A stretch of DNA of 64,000 nt from positions 15,554-79,553 of the forward strand of contig JAZRXG010000021.1 in NCBI GenBank assembly GCA_045600105.1. The letters run 5' to 3'. The first letter of the stretch is position 1. Each line of letters starts with the position of its first letter. The translations under genes were made by a program, and so were the position numbers. Positions 45,309 to 52,444 of this stretch are shown one piece after another. This stretch comes from UBA1206 sp045600105 (GTDB lineage: Bacteria; Bacillota; Clostridia; Oscillospirales; CAG-382). The notes under the pieces were generated by a model that worked only from the letters and a program-made list of their open reading frames with translations, ran no database searches and was not told the DNA's origin.

Positions 45309-45319
45309 CGCTGAAATAA

Positions 45320-45964
45320 TCAATAATTCTTTTCGTTGACTTCGAAATAAGCCTGAGGATGAGCGCAGACGGGGCAGATCTCGGGGGCTTTGGTGCCGAC
45401 GACGATGTGTCCGCAGTTGCGGCATTCCCAAACCTTGACTTCGCTCTTTGCGAATACTTCCTGTGCTTCAACGTTGTGAAGAAGTGCGCGGTAGCGTTCC
45501 TCGTGAGCCTTTTCGATGGCGGCGACTCCGCGGAATTTTGCGGCAAGCTCGGGGAAACCTTCTTTTTCGGCGGTAACCGCGAAGCCCTCGTACATATCGG
45601 TCCATTCGTAGTTTTCGCCGTCAGCCGCTGCCGCGAGATTCTCGGCGGTGCTGCCGATGCCGTTCAGTTCCTTGAACCAGAGCTTTGCGTGTTCTTTTTC
45701 GTTATCGGCGGTCTTGAGGAAGAGAGCGGAGATCTGTTCAAATCCGTCCTTCTTTGCCTGCGACGCGAAATAGGTGTATTTGTTTCTTGCCTGGGATTCA
45801 CCCGCAAAAGCGGCTTCGAGGTTCTTTTCGGTCTGAGTGCCGGCGTATTTGTTGGCGATGAGTTCAAGCTTTTCACCCTTCTGTCTGCATTTTGGGCAAA
45901 CCGCTTCTTCTCCGTCCTTCACGGTGAATATTTCGCCGCATACTTTGCATTTGTAAGTTTTCAT
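45320..45964 (-). CDS. Rubrerythrin with rubredoxin-like domains at both ends
   Basis: 214 residues. An N-terminal iron site (YKCKVCGEIF...AVCPKC) is followed by the four-helix di-iron domain (ENLEAAFAGESQARNKYTYFA, ADNEKEHAKLWF, AAIEKAHEERYRALL). A C-terminal rubredoxin domain (VWECRNCGHIVVG, CPVCAHPQAYF) completes it. It reduces hydrogen peroxide in anaerobes. The extra N-terminal Cys4 domain is less common. A PerR-type repressor gene lies upstream on the same strand, suggesting peroxide control. Confidence 0.94.
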   Translation of the reverse strand: MKTYKCKVCGEIFTVKDGEEAVCPKCRQKGEKLELIANKYAGTQTEKNLEAAFAGESQARNKYTYFASQAKKDGFEQISALFLKTADNEKEHAKLWFKELNGIGSTAENLAAAADGENYEWTDMYEGFAVTAEKEGFPELAAKFRGVAAIEKAHEERYRALLHNVEAQEVFAKSEVKVWECRNCGHIVVGTKAPEICPVCAHPQAYFEVNEKNY

Positions 45965-46178
45965 TTCTGTTCTCCTTTTTTCGGCAATTGCAAAACTGCG
46001 TTTACGATTGGTTTTCCCGCACTTATCGAACTCGTTTCATTTCATTCCGCTCGTTTGGTCGGTGCGGGGACGGGCCGCGAGCCCGTCTCAAAGGTGTTTT
46101 TGAACCGGTAAAACCGTTTCAAAAAACAGATCTTTTACAAAACCGTTAAAAGTCCGATTTTTACAATCGCCTGATTTT
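45965..46178 (-). other. Intergenic stretch between perR and rubrerythrin genes
   Basis: 214 bases without a gene. It holds hairpins ttgaa(a)cgg/ccg(g)ttcaa near 46098-46122 and gacgggc/gcccgtc near 46072-46090. I could not find a clear promoter for the rubrerythrin gene here. Confidence 0.5.
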
Positions 46179-46565
46179 TTATTGTTTTTCAAGACAATCG
46201 GCGCATACTCCGTCAAATCTGAGCTGTGCCGAAATAACGGCATACCCGGTGGATGATGTGACCTTTTCGGTCAGCTTTTCGGGAAGAGGCACGTCGTGTA
46301 CGTCGTCCATTCTTCCGCATTTTACGCATACGACGTGCGTATGCGGCACAATGTTGCCGTCGAAGCGTTCCTGACCGTTGACCGTGCCGACGGATCGGAT
46401 CACGCCCGCTTCCTTGAGCTGCGAAAGATTACGGTAAACGGTGGCAAGGCTCATATTCGGATAATCGGGCTTGAGTCGGGAATAGACCCAGTCCGCGGTC
46501 GGATGTGAAGTCGTATTTATAAGGCAGTCTATTATCGCCTGTCTGTTTCTGCTGTATCGCTGCAT
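46179..46565 (-). CDS. perR: Fur-family peroxide regulator, PerR-like
   Basis: 128 residues from the ATG at 46565, with ggggga upstream. The winged helix has HPTADWVYSRLKPDYPNMSLATVYRNLSQL. NGQERFDGNIVPHTHVVCVKCGRMDDV carries metal-sensing residues and the first CxxC; DGVCADCLEKQ carries the second. This pattern fits PerR more than Fur. It senses peroxide by metal-catalysed oxidation of His. Palindromic boxes in its own promoter region imply autoregulation, and rubrerythrin downstream is a typical target. Confidence 0.85.
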   Translation of the reverse strand: MQRYSRNRQAIIDCLINTTSHPTADWVYSRLKPDYPNMSLATVYRNLSQLKEAGVIRSVGTVNGQERFDGNIVPHTHVVCVKCGRMDDVHDVPLPEKLTEKVTSSTGYAVISAQLRFDGVCADCLEKQ

Positions 46566-46590
46566 CGATATCCCCCGCAATTATGGTTGG

Positions 46591-46627
46591 TAATAATGAT
46601 TACTATTTGATAATAGCATTATTATTT
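46591..46627 (-). promoter_or_regulatory. Two PerR/Fur-type boxes upstream of perR
   Basis: taataatgattacta (46591-46605) fits the 7-1-7 PerR box TTATAATnATTATAA closely. A second AT palindrome, ataatagcattattat, follows at about 46611-46626. Confidence 0.65.
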
Positions 46628-46709
46628 GTTTTGTCAATAGTTTTTTCAATAATTTTGTTATCCCGATCGTATTTTTTGCTCAAAAAAAGTGCAAAGTGTG
46701 TTTTTTTCA

Positions 46710-46738
46710 TTGCAAAAAAAGAAAAAACGGATTATAAT
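46710..46738 (+). promoter_or_regulatory. Sigma-A promoter of the rhamnose operon
   Basis: TTGCAA, 17-base spacer, TATAAT. No rhamnose regulator gene or obvious operator is visible nearby. Confidence 0.7.
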
Positions 46739-46769
46739 GGTATAACAAAAAACGAACGGGGTATTTTTT

Positions 46770-49292
46770 ATGGAATACTTTCTCGCAATAGACATAGGAG
46801 CGTCGTCGGGACGCCACATCATCGGATACCGCGAAAACGGAGTTATGAAGACGAAAGAGGTCTTCCGTTTTCCTAACGGAGTCATAAAAAAAGACGGGCA
46901 TCTGACGTGGGACATCGCGTCGCTGAACGAAAACGTAAAAAAAGGCATTGCGAAAGCGAAAGCCGAATACGACGGGATAGTGAGCCTTGCCATCGACACG
47001 TGGGGCATCGACTACGTTCTGATGAAGGGCGATGAAGAGGTGACGCCGTGCTTTGCCTACCGCGACGACAGAACAAAGAAATACATAGACGAGCTTCATT
47101 CGGTCGTTCCTTTCGAAACGCTGTATTCGCACACGGGCTGTCAGTTCCAGCCTTTCAATTCCATCTATCAGCTTTACACCGACCTAAGGGAAGGCAGGCT
47201 GGAGGACGTCACCGATTTTCTGATGATACCCGAGTACCTTATGTATAAGCTGTGCGGCGTAAAGATAAAAGAATATACCAACGCCACCACGACGGGAATG
47301 ATAAACGCGAAGACCGGCGGATTCGACGAGGATATCGTAAGTTCTCTCGGACTGCCGCGTCATCTCTTCCCTTCTCTCACGCGTCCGGGAAAGGTCATCG
47401 GCGAATACGACGGCATAAAGGTAATGACCTGCGCCACGCACGACACGGGCTCTGCCGTCGAGGGCATACCGATGGACGGCGACGAGATATACATATCCTC
47501 CGGAACGTGGTCGCTGCTCGGCGTAAAGACGGCGTCCCCCGTTACGGATTACGGCAGCATGAAAGAAAACTACTCGAGCGAAGGCGGAGTGGGATACAAC
47601 AGATACCTCAAGAACATAATGGGCATGTGGCTCATAAACAGGCTGAAAGACGAGCTTTGCCCCGAAAAATCGTTTGCCGACATAGTAAAGGGCGCCGAAG
47701 CAAGCACGTTCGACGGTCTGGTCGACGCAAACGGAAGCGCGTTTCTGTCGCCCGAGAGCATGAAGGAAGCGTTCGACTCAGCACTTGACGAAAAGCCGAA
47801 GAGGGACGACGACTATTTCAGATGCGCCTACCGTTCGCTCGCCGTCTGCTACAAAAAAGCAGTCGAAGGGCTGGAAGGAGCACTCGGCAAAAAATACTCA
47901 AAGATATACATCGTCGGAGGCGGCGCCAAAAACGATTTTCTCAATTCACTCACCGAGGAATACACGGGCAAAAAGGTCATTGCCCTGCCGATAGAGGCAA
48001 CGTCGCTCGGCAACTTGAAAATACAAGCGGAGGCATACGACAAAATGACACGTTACGAAAGCGCAAAGCAGATCTATGCAAAATACGGCATCGACGCCGA
48101 AAAAGCCATCTCGCTCGCCTCGTCCAAGCCCATTTCCATCCATTGCTGGCAGGGCGACGACGTGACGGGCTTCGACAACCCCGACGGAGGCGCCGGCAAC
48201 GGCATACAGACGACGGGCAACTACCCCGGAAAAGCGCGTAATTTTGAAGAACTCAAAGCCGACTTTCTCAAAGCCGCTTCCCTCATCCCCGGCAAAAAAC
48301 GCATCAATCTGCACGCCTGCTACGCCGTTTTCAAGGACGGCGAATGGGTCGACAGAGACAGGATAGAATACAAACACTTCGCTCCATGGGTAGAGTTTGC
48401 CAAGGAAAACGGCTTCGGCATCGACTTCAACCCTACGGTGTTCAGCCACCCGATGATGAAGGACGGGCTTTCGCTCTCTTCCCCCGACGAGAACGTCCGC
48501 CGTTTCTGGATAAACCACTGCAAGGCGTGCCGCAGGATCGCCGAAAGGATAGGCGAAGAGCTGAACGACAGCGTGCTTGACAACGTGTGGATCCCCGACG
48601 GACTCAAGGACGTGCCTGCCGACAGGCTCACGCCGCGTCTCCGTCTCAAGGCGAGCCTTGACGAGATATTCGCCGAAAAGCTGCCGCACGTCATCGACTG
48701 TGTCGAAAGCAAGGTGTTCGCCATCGGCGTCGAAAGCTACACGGTGGGCAGCAACGAGTTTTATATGAGCTACGCCGCGACTCATCCCGGCGTGTATAAC
48801 CTGCTCGACAACGGTCACTATCACCCGACGGAAGTCGTCAGCGACAAGATCCCCTCGCTGCTCGCGTTCTTCGACAAGGTGCCGCTCCACGTCACCCGCG
48901 GCGTCCGCTGGGACAGCGACCACGTAGTCATACTCGAAGACGAGATAAAAGAGATAATGAAAGAGATCGTCAGAAACGACGCGCTCGACAAGGTTATAAT
49001 CGGCCTTGACTTCTTCGACGCTTCGATCAACCGCGTCGCCGCGTGGGTCATCGGCGCGAGAAACGCCGAAAAGGCGCTGCTCTGGGCGCTTCTCCAGCCG
49101 CACGACGAACTGAAAAAGCTTCAGGACGAAGGCAGCTTCACGAAGAAGCTGATGCTGATGGAGGAAGCGAAAACACTTCCGTTCGGCGATATATGGACCG
49201 AATACTGCTCCCGCAGCGGCGTTCCCGCCGATGAAAGCTGGTATAACGTCGTGGAAGACTATGAAAAGAAAGTGCTGGTGGAAAGAAAATGA
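46770..49292 (+). CDS. Rhamnulokinase-L-rhamnose isomerase fusion
   Basis: 840 residues in one open frame. Residues 1-423 are rhamnulokinase: AIDIGASSGRHIIGY, AIDTWGIDYVLM, and the ATP-binding YIVGGGAKNDFLNSL. Residues 426-840 are a full-length isomerase: PISIHCWQGDDVTGFDNPDG, NYPGKARN, HCKACRRI, GSNEFYMSYA, RWDSDHVVILEDE, LDFFDASINRVAAWVIG. The kinase part ends soon after EATSLGNLKIQAEAY and lacks the usual final 30 or more residues. Met426 begins a normal isomerase start, and ggagg lies 11 bases before it, so a separate isomerase could also be made. The enzyme would turn L-rhamnose to L-rhamnulose and phosphorylate it. The aldolase gene overlaps the end by four bases. Confidence 0.93.
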   Translation: MEYFLAIDIGASSGRHIIGYRENGVMKTKEVFRFPNGVIKKDGHLTWDIASLNENVKKGIAKAKAEYDGIVSLAIDTWGIDYVLMKGDEEVTPCFAYRDDRTKKYIDELHSVVPFETLYSHTGCQFQPFNSIYQLYTDLREGRLEDVTDFLMIPEYLMYKLCGVKIKEYTNATTTGMINAKTGGFDEDIVSSLGLPRHLFPSLTRPGKVIGEYDGIKVMTCATHDTGSAVEGIPMDGDEIYISSGTWSLLGVKTASPVTDYGSMKENYSSEGGVGYNRYLKNIMGMWLINRLKDELCPEKSFADIVKGAEASTFDGLVDANGSAFLSPESMKEAFDSALDEKPKRDDDYFRCAYRSLAVCYKKAVEGLEGALGKKYSKIYIVGGGAKNDFLNSLTEEYTGKKVIALPIEATSLGNLKIQAEAYDKMTRYESAKQIYAKYGIDAEKAISLASSKPISIHCWQGDDVTGFDNPDGGAGNGIQTTGNYPGKARNFEELKADFLKAASLIPGKKRINLHACYAVFKDGEWVDRDRIEYKHFAPWVEFAKENGFGIDFNPTVFSHPMMKDGLSLSSPDENVRRFWINHCKACRRIAERIGEELNDSVLDNVWIPDGLKDVPADRLTPRLRLKASLDEIFAEKLPHVIDCVESKVFAIGVESYTVGSNEFYMSYAATHPGVYNLLDNGHYHPTEVVSDKIPSLLAFFDKVPLHVTRGVRWDSDHVVILEDEIKEIMKEIVRNDALDKVIIGLDFFDASINRVAAWVIGARNAEKALLWALLQPHDELKKLQDEGSFTKKLMLMEEAKTLPFGDIWTEYCSRSGVPADESWYNVVEDYEKKVLVERK

Positions 49293-50101
49293 AAGATATA
49301 CTTGAGTCGCCGTTCCTTATTGAAATGATACGCACGACGAGCGAAATGTACGCCCACGGCTGGGACGAAAGAAACGGCGGCAACGTCAGCCTGATGCTTG
49401 ACGAAAAGGACGTCGCCGAATACGTCGATATCAACTCCGTGATCCGCAGCATACCGACGGGCTTCAAAGCTCCCGAGCTGAAGGGCAAGTATTTCCTCGT
49501 GACCGGAACGGGCAAGTATTTCAAGAACGTCAAATACGACCCCGCGAAGAATCTGGGACTTTTCAGAGTCAGCGAAGACGGCGAAAACGCCGAGCTCCTC
49601 TGGGGCTATTCCGACGGCGGACGCTTCACGTCCGAGCTTCCCGCTCATCTCATGAGCCACATAAGCCGTCTCGGTGTCGACGGCGAAAACAGGGTCGTCA
49701 TGCACTGCCACCCCGCGAACCTGCTTGCGATGTCGTTCGTACACGACCTTGACGAAAAGGAATTCACCCACACTCTCTGGCAGATGTGCACCGAGTGCGT
49801 GGTCGTCTTCCCCGACGGCGTGAACGTGCTGCCGTGGATGATATGCGGCACGAACGAGATAGGCGAAGCCACCGCCGAGAAGATGAAGACTTCCCGCCTC
49901 GTCGTATGGGCGCAGCACGGCATCTACGGCGCGGGGCGCGACCTTGACGAAGCGTTCGGACTTATCGAGACCGCCGAGAAAGCCGCCGAAATATGGCTGA
50001 AGATAGCGCACCTGCCCATAAAGCAGACAATCACCGACAGTCAGATGCACGAGATCGAAAAGCGCTTCGGCGTCAAAACGAGAGACGGCTGGATAGAATA
50101 A
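49289..50101 (+). CDS. rhaD: Rhamnulose-1-phosphate aldolase
   Basis: 270 residues. The class II aldolase fold shows NGGNVSLMLDE near the N-terminus, zinc ligands in VVMHCHPANLLAMSF and VVWAQHGIYGAG, and a Glu of the active site between them. It splits rhamnulose 1-phosphate to dihydroxyacetone phosphate and L-lactaldehyde, completing the three-step pathway with the upstream fusion. Neither a transporter nor a lactaldehyde reductase is adjacent. Confidence 0.94.
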   Translation: MKDILESPFLIEMIRTTSEMYAHGWDERNGGNVSLMLDEKDVAEYVDINSVIRSIPTGFKAPELKGKYFLVTGTGKYFKNVKYDPAKNLGLFRVSEDGENAELLWGYSDGGRFTSELPAHLMSHISRLGVDGENRVVMHCHPANLLAMSFVHDLDEKEFTHTLWQMCTECVVVFPDGVNVLPWMICGTNEIGEATAEKMKTSRLVVWAQHGIYGAGRDLDEAFGLIETAEKAAEIWLKIAHLPIKQTITDSQMHEIEKRFGVKTRDGWIE

Positions 50102-50124
50102 AAAAGCCATTTGGCCTTTTTATT
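50101..50124 (+). terminator. Intrinsic terminator of the rhamnose operon
   Basis: aaaaagcca/tggccttttt with a two-base loop, then tatt. Confidence 0.7.
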
Positions 50125-50162
50125 GCAAATGGCAAATTGCAAATTATTCGGATGAACATAAA

Positions 50163-50193
50163 AATAGGCATCATTTTGAGAGTGATGCCTATT
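50163..50193. repeat. Intergenic inverted repeat
   Basis: aataggcatca/tgatgcctatt, 11-bp perfect stem with a 9-base loop. It replaces the left end of the repeat element that follows. Confidence 0.75.
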
Positions 50194-50194
50194 T

Positions 50195-50410
50195 AAGCGA
50201 ACAAAGACGGATGCAGAAATGCCTCCCTCCGGGAGGGAGGGGGACCGCGATAGCGGTGGAAGGAGAATGCGGAATGCGATTTACCTCGCTGAAATAATGA
50301 ACTTCCGCACTCTCCTTCAGTCAGCTTCGCTGACAGCTCCCTCCCGGAGGGAGCCTTTTTCGCAATCTGCCCTATCTGTAAAATCGTTTTGAGGTTTGTC
50401 TTCAGTTTGA
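50195..50410. mobile_element. Degenerate MITE-like element, left end missing
   Basis: It shares with 62716-63005 the blocks aagcgaacaa, the gggaccgc...gcggtggaaggag segment, ctcccggagggagcc, cgcaat..gcc.tatctgtaaa and a right end tttgtcttcagtttga (one mismatch to that copy). The left terminal repeat is absent. It contains cctccctc/gagggagg stems and codes for nothing visible. Confidence 0.7.
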
Positions 50411-50443
50411 AAGGATTTCCGCGGTAAAAAGCGGAAATCCTTT
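50410..50443 (-). terminator. Hairpin after the first LRR gene
   Basis: aaaggatttccgc/gcggaaatccttt with an 8-base loop, just past the stop at 50464. On the minus strand it is followed by caaactgaag, without a T run. Confidence 0.55.
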
Positions 50444-50463
50444 CCTTAATTTGGAATTTGCAA

Positions 50464-51624
50464 TTATTTTTTGCTGTTGTAATGGATGTTGGCGGAGGTT
50501 AAATATTCGTTATATTCGCCGATCTCTATCTTGTTCCATTCTTCTTCCGTGCCGGTGAAATACACATCGGTGAGAGAGGAGCAACCGTAGAACGCATGAC
50601 CGCCAATGCTCGTTATGCTGTCCGGGATGGTGATGTTTGTGAGAGAGGAGCAATCGAGGAACGCATAATCACCAATGCTCGTTACGCTGCCCGGGATTGT
50701 GATGTTTGTGAGAGAGGAGCAACCGTAGAACGCATACCAGCCAATGCTCGTCACGCTGTCCGGGATGGTGATGCTTGTAAGAGAGGAGCAACCGTAGAAC
50801 GCTTCATCGCCAATTCTCGTTACGCTGCCGTCATCGGGAATAACGCTGTTATTACATCCTTTAATAAGCTCTTTTTCAGAAGTTTTTATAATGCAGTTGC
50901 CTGAGCTATGATATATGGGATTTTCGCTTTCAACTTTTATTGAGGAAAGATTGTCACAACCAGCAAACACACCGTAACCAATGCTTGTTACGCTGTCCGG
51001 GATGGTGACGCTTGTAAGAGAGGAACAACCGTCGAACGCATCATCACCAATGCTCGTTACGCTGTCCGGGATTGTGATGTTTGTGAGAGAGGAGCAATCG
51101 CAGAACGCCTCGGTGCCAATTCTCGTTACGCTGTCCGGGATTGTGATGTTTGAGAGAGAGGAGCAATCGCGGAACGCCCAATAGCCAATACCCGTCACCT
51201 TATCGCCGTCGGGACTGACGGAGGGGATAACAACATCTGTGTCGGTACAGCTTCCGATGCCCGTAACACTGCACGTTCCGTCGCCGTTGGATTTGAACTC
51301 GAGTCCGCTTGATGCCTCCGTCGGTTCACTTGATTCTTCGGGTTCGCTTTGTTCTTCGCTTACCGAAACGTAAGACGATCCGTCGCTCGAAGTGTCGGAC
51401 GTCAACGGGTCAATGGGATCGACGGGACGTTTTATGAGTGCGAAAATAAGGAAGCCGAGCGTCACGACGACCACGACGCTTGCCGCGATCTTTGCGATGC
51501 TTGCGAACAGCACGCCTTTCGGTTTTGTGCTTGCCGCGTTCCCCGACGCTTTCGACGGAACGGATTCTTCTATATACTTGGCGCTGACGCCGCCGAGAGA
51601 ATCAAGCAGCTTTTTCGATTTCAT
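50464..51624 (-). CDS. Single-pass membrane protein with extracellular BspA-type leucine-rich repeats, sigma-coupled
   Basis: 386 residues from the ATG at 51624 (ggaggg upstream). The cytoplasmic N-terminus of about 37 residues (MKSKKLLDSLGGVSAKYIEE) precedes a helix around 38-64 (FASIAKIAASVVVVVTLGFL), then a Ser/Glu linker and some nine repeats of the form SLTNITIPDSVTSIGDDAF. Its start overlaps the sigma factor stop by four bases. The cytoplasmic part and the helix are closely similar to those of the 52445 protein, while the outer domains differ in size. By analogy with RsgI-type proteins I infer an anti-sigma or sensor role; no known anti-sigma domain is recognisable. Confidence 0.7.
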   Translation of the reverse strand: MKSKKLLDSLGGVSAKYIEESVPSKASGNAASTKPKGVLFASIAKIAASVVVVVTLGFLIFALIKRPVDPIDPLTSDTSSDGSSYVSVSEEQSEPEESSEPTEASSGLEFKSNGDGTCSVTGIGSCTDTDVVIPSVSPDGDKVTGIGYWAFRDCSSLSNITIPDSVTRIGTEAFCDCSSLTNITIPDSVTSIGDDAFDGCSSLTSVTIPDSVTSIGYGVFAGCDNLSSIKVESENPIYHSSGNCIIKTSEKELIKGCNNSVIPDDGSVTRIGDEAFYGCSSLTSITIPDSVTSIGWYAFYGCSSLTNITIPGSVTSIGDYAFLDCSSLTNITIPDSITSIGGHAFYGCSSLTDVYFTGTEEEWNKIEIGEYNEYLTSANIHYNSKK

Positions 51625-52175
51625 ATAGTAATGCCCTCCTTTTCGAGAAATTCTCTGAGTTTTCGGCGAGTTCTCGAAAGCATCGTCTTTACGCTGCCTT
51701 CGGTCACGGACAGCTCTTCCGCTATTTCGCCGACCGTCATGGCGTACCAATAACGCCGCATGAATACGACGCGTTTCCTTTTTGAAAGCGACGCGATAAA
51801 CGAATCGAGCAGTTCACGCAGCGTCGTTTCGTCCGCTTCTTCCCCGTCGCCCGACGGTATGCACTCCTCAAGCTCCTCAAGGATGAGCGGGACGCCGTCC
51901 TCGTTCCTCTTCTCGGCGTTCAGATGCTTCAGCTTGTCGAGCGCGAGATTCCTGCTTATCGTGCCTACGTACGGACGGAGCGGGTCCGGTTCGGCGGGCG
52001 GTATGGAGTTCCACAGCCTGAGGTATGTGTCATTCACCACTTCGTCGGCGTAAAAGCTGTCGGACAAGATATTGTTTGCTATGTAATGACAGTATTTCCC
52101 GTATTGCTTTTCCGTTTCACGCAGAGCCTGCTCGTTTCTCGCAAAATACAGTTTCACGATCTCTCTGTCGTTCAT
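51621..52175 (-). CDS. ECF-type sigma factor (copy 1)
   Basis: 184 residues. Region 2 reads CHYIANNILSDSFYADEVVNDTYLRLWNSIP and region 4 has RYWYAMTVGEIAEELSVTEGSVKTMLSRTRRKLREFL. There is no region 1 or 3, as in ECF sigma factors. About 60% of residues match the copy at 55081 by eye. It is translated ahead of, and overlaps, the LRR membrane protein. Two promoters of different type lie upstream. Confidence 0.93.
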   Translation of the reverse strand: MNDREIVKLYFARNEQALRETEKQYGKYCHYIANNILSDSFYADEVVNDTYLRLWNSIPPAEPDPLRPYVGTISRNLALDKLKHLNAEKRNEDGVPLILEELEECIPSGDGEEADETTLRELLDSFIASLSKRKRVVFMRRYWYAMTVGEIAEELSVTEGSVKTMLSRTRRKLREFLEKEGITI

Positions 52176-52220
52176 TGCTTCTCCTTTCGCCGATACCCCG
52201 ATTTTTTCTTTTCATCCTAA

Positions 52221-52249
52221 GTAACGAAAAACACGTGCCGAAGGTTACA
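52221..52249 (-). promoter_or_regulatory. Putative ECF-type promoter of sigma copy 1
   Basis: Minus strand TGTAAC, 17-base spacer, CGTTAC. The same layout and spacing recur before the second sigma gene, which suggests autoregulation. Confidence 0.6.
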
Positions 52250-52274
52250 TTTTTTCAAAAAAACTTTTATTTTT

Positions 52275-52303
52275 ATTTTAACTTGATTTTTGTGAAAAAG
52301 CAA
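52275..52303 (-). promoter_or_regulatory. Sigma-A type promoter of sigma copy 1
   Basis: Minus strand TTGCTT, 17-base spacer, TAAAAT, upstream of the ECF-type site. Confidence 0.5.
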
Positions 52304-52348
52304 GAGCTTTCACAAAGCCGGACAGAGCAAAACGGATCGTAAACGACG

Positions 52349-52391
52349 GAAAGCCGCCCGAAAGGAAAATACTTTCTTTCAGACGGCTTTC
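52349..52391 (-). terminator. Hairpin after the second LRR gene
   Basis: gaaagccg/cggctttc with an inner gaaag/ctttc stem. No long T run follows. Confidence 0.55.
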
Positions 52392-52444
52392 GCTGTTGTT
52401 ATTCTGATTTTACACCGAAACGGACTCGGATCGTTTTGCCGTTA

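Noticed and set aside
50590..51180. Repeated blocks of about 69 bases with CRISPR-like regularity
   Set aside because: They encode leucine-rich repeat units in frame, without unique spacers.
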